Below are positions 17,597-25,960 of a stretch of DNA of 64,000 nucleotides, piece after piece. The notes under the pieces were generated by a model. It saw nothing but the letters and a program-made list of their open reading frames with translations, was not told where the DNA came from and ran no database searches. The stretch is from contig NZ_JANPVQ010000001.1 of NCBI RefSeq assembly GCF_026157105.1, positions 1,419,501-1,483,500 on the forward strand, given 5' to 3'. How positions within the stretch are numbered: position 1 is the first letter of the stretch; each line of letters starts with the position of its first letter. The position numbers were made by a program, and so were the translations under genes. This DNA is from Sphingomicrobium marinum (GTDB taxonomy: Bacteria > Pseudomonadota > Alphaproteobacteria > Sphingomonadales > Sphingomonadaceae).

Positions 17597-17945
17597 TTGT
17601 TTTTCCTTGGTTTGCGCTGGTTTCCGACCAGCCCTTTGGAAAGGTCGCGCGTCCCTAACGAACTTGACGCAGCTTGACAAGGAAAAGCCGCGCCGCCAAT
17701 CGCTGCTGCCAGGCGAAGGGTTTCGCTCCTGTAATGGGGGCGGCGAAGAGGGAAGCCGGTGACAATCCGGCGCTGTGCCCGCAACTGTGAGCCTCCCATG
17801 AAGGGTGGCGAGCCAGATACCGACCTTTCAATGCCGTCGTCCGTCTTCGTTGCCGGGGTCAGCGATGAGGCGTGGATAAGCGCGCGCGCTCGACAGCCCG
17901 CCGTCTTTTCCGCCGTGACGACTTTGTCATGGAAAGGAAAAGACC
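17597..17945. other. Divergent intergenic region rpmE / cobalamin receptor gene
   Basis: A 349-base gene-free stretch. On the plus strand it holds two -35-like hexamers, TTGACG (17664-17669) and TTGACA (17674-17679), neither with a convincing -10, followed by the cobalamin riboswitch (17711-17826). About 120 bases of leader follow, ending in GGAAAGGAAAAG before the receptor start. Small open frames across it (for example from 17759) overlap the riboswitch and are not credible genes. The rpmE promoter must also lie here, but I cannot place it. Confidence 0.7.
17711..17826 (+). promoter_or_regulatory. Cobalamin (B12) riboswitch
   Basis: The core matches the B12-box consensus well: GAAGAGGGAAGCCGGTG (17744-17760), AATCCGG, then GCCCGCAACTGTGA (17777-17790), and finally GGCGAGCCAGATACCGACC (17807-17825). 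The pairing CCGG(TG)...AATCCGG is conserved. It precedes a TonB-dependent receptor and BtuF/C/D genes, so adenosylcobalamin or a related corrinoid is the expected ligand, repressing the operon when bound. The outer ends are estimates. Confidence 0.92.
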
Positions 17946-19838
17946 GTGTTGTTTCAAGATTTGCCACCGCCCGAGCCGACGCGCGATGAAGTTGTTGTTG
18001 CCGACTACACGCTAGGCGATGAAATCATCACCGTCGCTGCATCGCTCGAACCTGTAGCGACGTCGGAGGCTTCTGATAGCTTGACGATCTTCGATCGCGA
18101 AACGATCGAAGCCCTCGGCGATGATCGGGCCGCGGATCTCCTGCGCCTGGCGCCCTCTGTCTCGCTCTCGGAAACAGGCCCTGATAGCACGCAGGCACAA
18201 CTGCGTATCCGCGGAGCCGAGGCGAGCCACACCCTGCTCTTTATTGACGGCATCAAGGCCAACGATCCTGCCGCAGGCAACGAAGCACGCTTCGAATTGC
18301 TATCCTTCAATAGCTACGACGTTGTCGAGCTCGTGCGCGGGCCACAGTCCGCATTATGGGGAAGCGAAGCCATAGGGGGCGTCGTTGCGCTGCGTAGCAG
18401 CAATCCCAATTATGGTGGTGTCCAGACCAACGCATTTGGCGAAGTCGGCACTGACGATTTCTACCGCTTTTCCGGCAGTACGCAGATAGACGGTAGCGGC
18501 GATTTCCACCTGAACGCCAATATCGGGTTCCAAGGCTCCGGGGGGATCGACAGTTTTGGCGATGATGGCGAACGTGATGGCTACCGCAACGCGACATTCC
18601 GAATAGCGGGTGCCGTCGACGTAGCAGACACGATCACCCTCCTTGCGTCCGGTTTCGCTATCGATGCGCGCAGCGAATTTGACGGCTTTGACCCTTTCAC
18701 CTTCCAGCGCGCCGATACGCTCGACGAGACCGACAATCGCCTTGGCGCTGGCCGCGTTGTGGCGCGGCATGACGATGGCAGATTGACGATTGAAGGCAAC
18801 GCCAGCTTGCTTGGTTCCTCCAATGTCAACTTCCTCGACGATGCTGAACAAAATCGCACCAGCGCCGAGCGGCTCAACCTGCGGGCGTTGGCCAGCTACA
18901 CTTTTCAGACCCGACAAATTGATCACCGTTTCAGCGCCGCAGTCGAGAAAGAAGGCGAAAATTTCAGCGCTGACGACATCGCCTTTGGCGGTTTCACTGC
19001 ACAAGATGTCGATCGTTCCCGCACCGCGTTTATCGCCGAATATCGGCTCGATGCCGCCGCCATCATCCTCGATGCTGCCATTCGGCACGATGACTTCAGC
19101 CATTTCAACGATGCGACGAGTTTTTCGGCCGGCGCACTCGTTCCGCTGGGCGATATCACCCTCACCGCCAATTATGGCGAAGGCATTGCCCAGCCCAGCT
19201 TCTACGACCTGTTTGGCTTCTTCCCGGGAAGTTTTGTGGGCAATCCTGACGTAACGCCAGAACGATCGCGCGGCGGGGACATCGGCATCCGCTATGATGC
19301 AGACCATTTCGGTCTTGGTCTCACCTTCTTCACGCAGAACCTGACCGACGAGATTGTCTCCACATTCGATGTCATTACCTTCCTGTCCTCGGTCGAGAAT
19401 GGCGACGGCAAGAGCCAAAGGCGCGGCATCGAAGCCGAGGCCAGCTATTCATTTGGCGAGGCGCTGGAGATCAGTGCCAACTACAGCCACCTCGACGCGA
19501 CTGATCCCGAATTGCCGGGCGGCAGCACGCTCGCCGAAGTGCGCCGCCCCAGCCATCGGGGCGCCATCATCCTCACGGGCCGTAGCGGCGGTTTCACCTA
19601 TGGCGGCAGCCTCGCCATCGTCAGCGAGCGGTTCGACACTGATTTCGATGTCTTTCCCGCCGAGCGCGTGACGCTGGGCACCTATGCCCTCGCCTCGGCG
19701 CGCATCGCCTATGCAGTGAACGACACGATCGAAATCAGCGTTCGCGGCTCCAATCTGTTCGACGCCGATTACCAGGACGTGATCGGTTACAACACGCAAG
19801 GGAGGGCCGTCTTTGTCGGGCTTCGCTTCACTCCTTAG
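17946..19838 (+). CDS. btuB: TonB-dependent vitamin B12 receptor (BtuB-like)
   Basis: An outer-membrane gated barrel importing cobalamin with TonB energy. The plug domain is clear: SDSLTIFDRETIEALGDDRA, AQLRIRGAEASHTLLFIDGI, and VELVRGPQSALWGSEAIGGV. The C-terminal barrel ends with a terminal aromatic strand (GRAVFVGLRFTP). The 630-residue length is normal for BtuB minus a signal. The oddity is the N-terminus: the frame opens after a TGA at 17916, and the only usable start is a GTG at 17946 (MLFQDLPPPEPTRDEVVV) with GGAAAGGAAAAG upstream. No signal peptide or clear TonB box precedes the plug. A frameshift, an assembly error or an unusual export route is possible. Riboswitch context supports the B12 role. 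Confidence 0.9.
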   Translation: MLFQDLPPPEPTRDEVVVADYTLGDEIITVAASLEPVATSEASDSLTIFDRETIEALGDDRAADLLRLAPSVSLSETGPDSTQAQLRIRGAEASHTLLFIDGIKANDPAAGNEARFELLSFNSYDVVELVRGPQSALWGSEAIGGVVALRSSNPNYGGVQTNAFGEVGTDDFYRFSGSTQIDGSGDFHLNANIGFQGSGGIDSFGDDGERDGYRNATFRIAGAVDVADTITLLASGFAIDARSEFDGFDPFTFQRADTLDETDNRLGAGRVVARHDDGRLTIEGNASLLGSSNVNFLDDAEQNRTSAERLNLRALASYTFQTRQIDHRFSAAVEKEGENFSADDIAFGGFTAQDVDRSRTAFIAEYRLDAAAIILDAAIRHDDFSHFNDATSFSAGALVPLGDITLTANYGEGIAQPSFYDLFGFFPGSFVGNPDVTPERSRGGDIGIRYDADHFGLGLTFFTQNLTDEIVSTFDVITFLSSVENGDGKSQRRGIEAEASYSFGEALEISANYSHLDATDPELPGGSTLAEVRRPSHRGAIILTGRSGGFTYGGSLAIVSERFDTDFDVFPAERVTLGTYALASARIAYAVNDTIEISVRGSNLFDADYQDVIGYNTQGRAVFVGLRFTP

Positions 19839-20550
19839 CAGCAGTCTCAAGATCGCCTCGCTCGACCTGTGCGCGGACGAATATCTGCTGATGTTCGCCG
19901 CGCCCGACCAGGTCGCGAGCGTCAGCTTCCTGTCGCGCGACGAAGCCGAAAGCCCGCTTGCCGCCAAGGCGCAGGCCTTCCCCGCCAATGACGGCACGGT
20001 GGAAAGTGTCGTCCGCCACCGCCCCGATATCTTTTTGACGACGCGGTCGCTTGGTGGTGCCCCAGCGCAGATCGCCGACCGGATGGGAATGCGGGTCGTT
20101 ACCCTGCCTTATGCCGACAGCCCTCGAGCAGTGGCCAAAAACGTGCGCATGGTGACCAGTCTCACCGGCCGGCATAACGCTGCGAGCCAATGGCAGCAGC
20201 GGCTGAGCCGGCTGGTCACAAACGCCCCATCCCAGCGTCGGTCCACGCTGGTGATCAGCGCAGGTGGCCTCGGCGTGGGGCCTGCGACCGATAGTTGGCT
20301 CGGCTATGCCGGTCTCGACGCGATTGCTTCTAGGCCGGGCCTTAGCTTTGTCGAACAGATCGCGTTGGCACGGCCCGACATCATCCTCCAAAGCCGGTAT
20401 CGCGCAGACCAATATAGCCGCAACACCGAATGGCAGCGCCATCCCCTCACCCGCCGTCTGGCGGGCCAGCGCATCACCGTAGACGGCCGCGCGTGGACCT
20501 GCTCGGGCCCACTGATGCTCGGCGAGATCGAGAGGCTGCAGCAGCGATGA
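19813..20550 (+). CDS. btuF: Cobalamin ABC transporter substrate-binding protein (BtuF-like)
   Basis: A helical-backbone (cluster A-II) binding protein that should deliver cobalamin to BtuCD in the periplasm. SLKIASLDLCADEYLLMFA and VESVVRHRPDIFLTTRSL are typical BtuF/FepB stretches, and the C-terminal ARPDIILQSRYRAD supports the fold. The start is a TTG at 19813 inside the last 26 bases of the receptor gene, with a strong GGGAGGG six to seven bases upstream. This gives MSGFASLLSSSLKIASLDL, which is not a convincing signal peptide: it has no basic n-region and no cleavage motif. Length is 245 residues. The stop overlaps the permease start. Confidence 0.85.
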   Translation: MSGFASLLSSSLKIASLDLCADEYLLMFAAPDQVASVSFLSRDEAESPLAAKAQAFPANDGTVESVVRHRPDIFLTTRSLGGAPAQIADRMGMRVVTLPYADSPRAVAKNVRMVTSLTGRHNAASQWQQRLSRLVTNAPSQRRSTLVISAGGLGVGPATDSWLGYAGLDAIASRPGLSFVEQIALARPDIILQSRYRADQYSRNTEWQRHPLTRRLAGQRITVDGRAWTCSGPLMLGEIERLQQR

Positions 20551-21497
20551 GTCGGGTCCTGCTCTTGCTGAGTCTGATCGCGTTGGCGGGTCTTCACCTC
20601 GCGCTCCCGCTTGATATCGTCGCGGCAGTCGACCGCGAGACCGCGCACCTCATCCTGACCGAACTGCGCGCGCCGCGAACGCTGCTCGCATTAACCTACG
20701 GCGCTGCGCTGGGGGTCACCGGCGCGGCGCTGCAGGCGGTCTTCGCTAATCCCCTCGCCTCGCCGGACATCACCGGCGCGGCATCGGGGGGCGCACTTGG
20801 CGCGGTTGGCACGGCGCATTTCATCGGGTTTGCCACCCCCATAGCGATGGCTATCGGCGGTGCCGCGGGTGCCGGGTTGGCGCTGATCGCCCTGTTCGCG
20901 ATCGCCGGGCGCGGCGCGGATCCGGCGCGGCTGTTGCTGGCAGGCCTTGCCATAGCGCTGGCAGCAGGAGCCGCGACCTCTTTGCTCCTCGCGCTGGCAC
21001 CGAGCCCTTACGCATTCTACGACCAGTGGCGCTGGCTGATGGGCAGCTTCGTCGATCGTAGCTGGCCGCAAGCCATCGCCGCCGCCCTCCCCGCTGCCGC
21101 CGCCTGCCTGGCCATCTGGCATTGGCGCCGCGCCTACGACCTGCTTGCGCTTGGCGAAGACGTGGCGGCCTCGCTCGGCATCAGCCCGCGCGCGCTTGCC
21201 CAGCGTACCATCTTGCTGTCCGCCATCGCGGTGGGCGCCTGCGTCGCGATGGCGGGCGCGATCGGCTTTGTCGGGCTCATCGCGCCCATCGCCGCGCGCG
21301 CACTGGTGAAGGGGCAACCCGGGCGCGCAATCGGCCTTTCCGCAATCGTTGGCGCCAGCGTGATGCTCGCCGCCGATTTGCTCGTTCGCTATGGCCCTGA
21401 TGGCCGCACCATTCCCGTCGGCGTCATCACAGCGATTATCGGCACGCCGCTATTTATCGCGCTGCTCTTGTCGCTCAAGCCGAGGAGGATGGCATGA
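20547..21497 (+). CDS. btuC: FecCD/BtuC family ABC transporter permease
   Basis: A polytopic inner-membrane permease of 316 residues. Hydrophobic helices run through the whole chain, starting MSRVLLLLSLIALAGLHLAL. Family motifs are present: ELRAPRTLLALTYGAALGVTGAALQAVFANPLASPDITG, best read as the conserved RxPR and GxxLQxxxxNPLAxPxxxG elements, and the C-terminal GAIGFVGLIAPIAAR that contacts the ATPase. The ATG at 20547 overlaps the btuF stop (ATGA); upstream in-frame sequence is a shadow of btuF. It works with the ATPase at 21494 and, from context, imports corrinoids. Confidence 0.93.
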   Translation: MSRVLLLLSLIALAGLHLALPLDIVAAVDRETAHLILTELRAPRTLLALTYGAALGVTGAALQAVFANPLASPDITGAASGGALGAVGTAHFIGFATPIAMAIGGAAGAGLALIALFAIAGRGADPARLLLAGLAIALAAGAATSLLLALAPSPYAFYDQWRWLMGSFVDRSWPQAIAAALPAAAACLAIWHWRRAYDLLALGEDVAASLGISPRALAQRTILLSAIAVGACVAMAGAIGFVGLIAPIAARALVKGQPGRAIGLSAIVGASVMLAADLLVRYGPDGRTIPVGVITAIIGTPLFIALLLSLKPRRMA

Positions 21498-22189
21498 CGT
21501 TGATCGTCAAAGGTGCCCGCCTCATAGGTCGCCTCCAATGGACCGATCTGACGCTGCAGCCCGGCGAAAAAACCGCGTTGGTCGGGCCCAACGGATCCGG
21601 AAAGACCAGCCTGATGCGCACCCTCGCCGGTGTCGCGGGTGAATATCGCAGCTGGTCGCTCGGCGGTCGGATGTTAGACAGCAACGCGCCTGCTGCCCGC
21701 GCGCGCATGCTGGGGTACCTGCCCGCGTCTCGCCAGCTCGACTGGCCCATTCCGGTGCGCGATTTCCTGCGCCTGTCGCCGGCGCCGGTCGACGAGGACG
21801 TCGTGACGTCACTGGTAGACCAGCTCGAACTGACGCCCTTTCTCGATCGCCCCAGCAATGCGCTCAGCACTGGCGAGCGCGCGCGGCTGCTGATCGCGCG
21901 GACGCTTGCCACGCGGCCGCAGCTCCTCTTGCTCGACGAGCCGATGGCCAATCTCGATCCCTACTGGGTGCTGCGCATTGCCGATCTTCTCGACGCCGAG
22001 GCGTGGCGCGGCGCGACCGTCCTCACTGCGCTGCACGATCTGACGCTGATCGAGCGCTTCGATCGATTGCTCCTGATGGACGGGTGCAAGGTGGTCGCCG
22101 ACGGGCCCGCCGCGGCGATGCCGCGCGAGCAAATATTTGGCGATACGTTCAGGCTGAAACCGGCGCCGGGCGGGCGCTGGCAAATCTAG
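21494..22189 (+). CDS. btuD: ABC transporter ATP-binding protein (BtuD-like)
   Basis: The 231-residue ATPase of the import complex. It shows Walker A GPNGSGKTS (about residues 32-40), a degenerate signature ALSTGERARLLIARTLA (LSTGE in place of LSGGQ), Walker B LLLLDEPMANLDP, and the switch histidine in TALHDL. The ATG at 21494 overlaps the permease stop as ATGA. The final base is only five bases from the stop of the convergent fabZ gene, with no visible terminator hairpin between them. Confidence 0.92.
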   Translation: MTLIVKGARLIGRLQWTDLTLQPGEKTALVGPNGSGKTSLMRTLAGVAGEYRSWSLGGRMLDSNAPAARARMLGYLPASRQLDWPIPVRDFLRLSPAPVDEDVVTSLVDQLELTPFLDRPSNALSTGERARLLIARTLATRPQLLLLDEPMANLDPYWVLRIADLLDAEAWRGATVLTALHDLTLIERFDRLLLMDGCKVVADGPAAAMPREQIFGDTFRLKPAPGGRWQI

Positions 22190-22194
22190 ACCGC

Positions 22195-22659
22195 TCAGTC
22201 TTCGGGCGCGTCCGCGATCATTGCGGTAAAGCTGACCTCGCAGATCGTGTCGCCATCGACCGATGCCTTGCCGGTAAACTTGCAGATATTGCGGCGCATC
22301 TGGACGATCTCGACGTCGAGCTTGAGCAGGCACCCGGGCTCCACGGGCTTGCGGAACTTGGCGCCTTCGATGGCCATGAAATAGACGAGCTTGCCCGATC
22401 CGGCGAGATCGAGGCTTTCGACCGCCAGCACGCCCGCGGCCTGCGCCAGCGCTTCTACCTGCAGCACGCCCGGCATGATGGGGCGGCCCGGAAAGTGGCC
22501 CTGGAAGAATTGCTCGTTCATCGACACCGCCTTGATGGCAGTGATCGACCTGTCCTTCTCGAGCCGCTCCACACGGTCGACGAGCAGTAAAGGATAGCGA
22601 TGCGGCAGCGCCGCCATCACCCGGCGAATATCGAGGGCTCCGGCGGCGCTGTCCGTCAT
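22195..22659 (-). CDS. fabZ: 3-hydroxyacyl-ACP dehydratase
   Basis: Dehydrates (3R)-hydroxyacyl-ACP in type II fatty-acid synthesis. The 154-residue hot-dog protein has [20 protein letters not shown] and the catalytic region [20 protein letters not shown], which includes the active-site His and Glu. Translation begins at the ATG at 22659, one base after the ompH stop. It is the last gene of the long minus-strand cluster. In most proteobacteria lpxD precedes and lpxA follows fabZ; both are missing here. Confidence 0.96.
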   Translation of the reverse strand: MTDSAAGALDIRRVMAALPHRYPLLLVDRVERLEKDRSITAIKAVSMNEQFFQGHFPGRPIMPGVLQVEALAQAAGVLAVESLDLAGSGKLVYFMAIEGAKFRKPVEPGCLLKLDVEIVQMRRNICKFTGKASVDGDTICEVSFTAMIADAPED

Positions 22660-22660
22660 G

Positions 22661-23263
22661 TTAGCGACCGTCGGTCGGCGTCGTCGGCTGCGCGGCGGGC
22701 TGCTGCGGTGCCGGCGCAACGGTTGCGACCGTCGTCAGCGTCCGGTTGAGCTGCGCGATGACGTCATTGGTGACGTCGACTGCCGAGGAATGCGCCATCA
22801 CCGAGCTCTTGGGCAGGATGAGGTGCGCGCGGCGGGCGGTCAGCACGGCGGTGTAAGCCGGCTCGAGCTGCGCGCTGATCTGCTGCAGGACGTAATTCTG
22901 GTTACGCTGCAGCGTGGCACGACGCTGCTGGATCTGCTGCGCGGCCTGCTGGCGACGCTGATCGAATGCCGCCGCACGCTGCTGCAGCGCTTCGCCGGGC
23001 TGCGCGCCGTTGAGCGCACGGATTTCGGCCTGGATCTGCTGGCCTTCGGTCTGCAGCGGCGTGGACACCTGCTGTTCGAAGGCCTGCGCCTGCTGGACCT
23101 GCTGTTCGATGTTGGCCCATGCCACGGCACAAGCGGTGCAAGTGCGCGCTGCGGTTTCGACGTCGACGACGGCTACCTTGGCATCGGGAAGCTGCTGGGC
23201 GGAGGCAGTGGCGGGCAGCATGGCAGCTGCGGCGGCCAGCGCCGGTGCGAAAAATTTGGTCAT
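22661..23263 (-). CDS. OmpH/Skp family periplasmic chaperone
   Basis: A 200-residue secreted protein with a signal peptide ([20 protein letters not shown], cleavage before QQLPDAK). The mature part begins [10 protein letters not shown] and then has long Gln- and Ala-rich helices ([39 protein letters not shown]) that would form the tentacle-like coiled coils of Skp. The C-terminus is rich in Pro, Gln and Thr. Skp holds unfolded outer-membrane proteins before BamA inserts them. The start shares one base with the bamA stop (TAATG), matching that partnership. Confidence 0.9.
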   Translation of the reverse strand: MTKFFAPALAAAAAMLPATASAQQLPDAKVAVVDVETAARTCTACAVAWANIEQQVQQAQAFEQQVSTPLQTEGQQIQAEIRALNGAQPGEALQQRAAAFDQRRQQAAQQIQQRRATLQRNQNYVLQQISAQLEPAYTAVLTARRAHLILPKSSVMAHSSAVDVTNDVIAQLNRTLTTVATVAPAPQQPAAQPTTPTDGR

Positions 23264-25893
23264 TAGAACTGGGTTCCTACGTTGAAGGAAAAGAGACGGG
23301 TATCGTCACCCTCTTGCTTGAGAAGTGCGTGCGCCAGATCGAGGCGCAGCGGGCCGAAGGGCGATACCCAGTTCACGCCGATGCCGACCGACAGGCGGGG
23401 CTCCGGCGAGTTACCGCGGAAGAATTCCGCGAAACCGTTGGACCGGACAAATCCGGTCTGACACTGCTCGCCGGGCGCCGTGATCTCATAGGCATCGCCC
23501 AGGTTGGCATCGGTTGGCGAACAGGTCGCAATAATGTTGGTGAGTTCGGGGGCGGTCAGGCTCCAGACCGAACCGACGTCGACGAAGGCCGACGGCCGCA
23601 GGCCGAGGTTGCGGATACTGGCACCCACAGGGATGTCGAGTTCGGCGCGACCGAAGTAATAAGCGCGGCCGCCGAGCGCGTTGGACACGAGGCGGTCCTC
23701 GTTATCGATGATCAATTCGCCATTGCCGTCGTAGGGCACACGTTCGACACGCGGCCCGACACCGCGAATATCAAACCCGCGGAAGGTCTGCGGGCCGAAG
23801 AAACGGTCGGTCAGGCGGATGGCATCGCGGAACTCGCTGTCTTCCTCTTCGAGCGGGAAAATGTAGCCGCCTTCGGCCGAAATCGAGAGGATGAAGTCGG
23901 CCGGCAGGCGGAAGAACTTGGCGGCATTCGCGGTGCTGCGCAGATATTTCACATCGCCGCCCAAGCCGGCAAAATCCTGCCCGACGCTGAAGCGCTGACC
24001 GCGCGTCGCGCGGACACCATCGGTGTCGTTATACGCAAGCGTGTAGCCGATTGCCGACGTCACCCGCGTACCAAGCTCGTCGCAAAGATAGCGACCGGCG
24101 AGCAGCGGATCGCACTCGTCGTCATCGACGGTGCCATTGCCGTCGAGATCGCTGAAGAAGATGTTGCGCGCGAGGTCGATATTGTCGTTAACGAGGCGAT
24201 AGCGCGTCCCGAACGAAAGATATTCGGTCACCGGGAAGCCCAGTCGCAGACCGCCGCCGGTCGAAACCTGGCTGTAGGTCGTGTTGCGCTCGTTCCCGAT
24301 AAAGTTAAAGCTTGAAAAATCGCGGTGATAGATGTCGCCGCCAAGCAGGATCTGGCGCCCGAGGAAATAGGGTTCGACGAAGCCAAGCTGCACCGACTGC
24401 GAATAGCGCGACCAGTTTACCCCGGCCGAGAGCTGCTGGCCCTTGCCCATGAAGTTGGTCTGCGCGATCGAGGCGGACAGCAGGAAGCTTTCGAGGCTGG
24501 AGAAGCCCGCCGACAACTGGATCTGTCCGGTCGAGCGCTCTTCGACATCGAGGTTGAGCGCGACGCGGTCGTTACCGATCTGCTCCTGTTCGATCGCCAA
24601 TTCTTCCTGAAAGAAGCCAAGGCTCTTCACACGGTCTTCGGAGCGGCGGATGGCCGCGGCGTTGAAGGCATCACCTTCGGCGATACGGAACTCGCGGCGG
24701 ATAACCTTGTCGCGCGTCACCGTGTTGCCGTTGATGTTGATGCGGTCGACATAGACGCGCGGCGTCTCGCCGACGCGGAACGTCAGGTCGATGGTGCGTT
24801 CTTCGGCGTTGCGGAAGTAACGCGGGCTGACGTCGGCGAACGCATAACCAAGAAGACCGGCCACCTGGTTGAGACGGTCGATATTCTCTTCGTTGCGCTC
24901 GGCGTTGAACCAGTCGCCTTCCTTGATGTCGATCGCCTCGAGAACACGCTCATTGGGGAAGTCGCGCAGCGCACTATCGGCATCGACGACGCCGACCTTG
25001 TAGCGCGGGCCTTCCTCGACCACGTAGGTGATGACGAAGTTTTCACGGTCCGGCGTCAATTCCGCCAGCGCCGACACGACGCGGAAATCTGCATAGCCCT
25101 GCGTCAGGTAGAAGGCGCGCAGCACCTGCTGGTCGGCCGCAAGGCGATCGGGATCATAGGTATCGTTCGACTTGAGGAAGCCGAGGAACCCGCCTGCTTC
25201 GCGGCTGAACATTTCCTTGATCAGCTTGCCATCGGAAAACTGCTCGTTGCCGATGATGTTGATCGAACGGATCTTGGACTGGTTGCCTTCGCTGATCTCG
25301 AAGATGAGATCGACGCGGTTCTGGTCGAGCTCGACAATCTGCGGCTCGACGACGGCGGCAAAGCGGCCTTCGCGCTTGTAGAGTTCGATGATGCGGTTGA
25401 CGTCGGCGCGGACACCTTCGCGGGTGAAGATCTGGCGCGGCGCGCTGCGGATTTCCGGCGCGATCTTGTCATCCTTCAGGCGGCGATTTCCCTCGAGGAT
25501 GATGCGGTTGATGACCGGATTTTCCTGAATCTGGATCAGCAGGCGGCCGGTATCGGCACCGGTGATGATGACATCGCGGAACAGGTCGGTGTCGTAAAGC
25601 GCCCGAAGCGCGACATCGAGCGTTTCCGCCGTATATTCATCGCCCGGACGCAGCCCCGAATAGGCGATGACCGTTTCCGGTTCGATACGCGACACGCCGG
25701 TCACCTGGATCGAACGGATCATCCCGACTTCCTGCTCGATCTCGCCGAGCTGGATGTTCTGCGGAGTCGGCTGCGGCGCGAGCGGATCGGCGTCCTGCGC
25801 GAAAGCGGGGCTTGCGAGCATCGTACCGACCATCAGGGCCGACGTCATACGCTTTGCGAAACGAGTGTGAAGCTGAACCAAAATCCCCGCCAT
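23263..25893 (-). CDS. bamA: Outer membrane protein assembly factor BamA
   Basis: The core Omp85 insertase of the BAM complex. An N-terminal signal sequence (region TSALMVGTMLASPAFAQD) is followed by five POTRA repeats, beginning at IRSIQVTGVSRIEPETV, and a C-terminal 16-strand barrel. The conserved VRGF-like segment appears as FRGFDIRGVGPR and the C-terminal strand is LFSFNVGTQF. Length is 876 residues from the ATG at 25893; an ATG at 25848 would start directly at the signal core, and the longer frame to 25968 lacks support. It lies downstream of rseP, as in most proteobacteria. Confidence 0.95.
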   Translation of the reverse strand: MAGILVQLHTRFAKRMTSALMVGTMLASPAFAQDADPLAPQPTPQNIQLGEIEQEVGMIRSIQVTGVSRIEPETVIAYSGLRPGDEYTAETLDVALRALYDTDLFRDVIITGADTGRLLIQIQENPVINRIILEGNRRLKDDKIAPEIRSAPRQIFTREGVRADVNRIIELYKREGRFAAVVEPQIVELDQNRVDLIFEISEGNQSKIRSINIIGNEQFSDGKLIKEMFSREAGGFLGFLKSNDTYDPDRLAADQQVLRAFYLTQGYADFRVVSALAELTPDRENFVITYVVEEGPRYKVGVVDADSALRDFPNERVLEAIDIKEGDWFNAERNEENIDRLNQVAGLLGYAFADVSPRYFRNAEERTIDLTFRVGETPRVYVDRININGNTVTRDKVIRREFRIAEGDAFNAAAIRRSEDRVKSLGFFQEELAIEQEQIGNDRVALNLDVEERSTGQIQLSAGFSSLESFLLSASIAQTNFMGKGQQLSAGVNWSRYSQSVQLGFVEPYFLGRQILLGGDIYHRDFSSFNFIGNERNTTYSQVSTGGGLRLGFPVTEYLSFGTRYRLVNDNIDLARNIFFSDLDGNGTVDDDECDPLLAGRYLCDELGTRVTSAIGYTLAYNDTDGVRATRGQRFSVGQDFAGLGGDVKYLRSTANAAKFFRLPADFILSISAEGGYIFPLEEEDSEFRDAIRLTDRFFGPQTFRGFDIRGVGPRVERVPYDGNGELIIDNEDRLVSNALGGRAYYFGRAELDIPVGASIRNLGLRPSAFVDVGSVWSLTAPELTNIIATCSPTDANLGDAYEITAPGEQCQTGFVRSNGFAEFFRGNSPEPRLSVGIGVNWVSPFGPLRLDLAHALLKQEGDDTRLFSFNVGTQF

Positions 25894-25960
25894 CCTTCTT
25901 GTTCGGCCGCCGTTTCCGCGCGGCCTGTAATTCACGTTGCGCCCCCCTGCCTCAAGCAGG

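Noticed and set aside
17759-17989. Small open frame across the riboswitch
   Set aside because: It overlaps the conserved B12-box and has no protein features, so the conservation is explained by RNA structure.
22661-23130. Gln-rich repeat tract as a tandem repeat element
   Set aside because: The CTG/CAG-rich runs are codons of the Skp coiled coil, not copies of a repeat unit.
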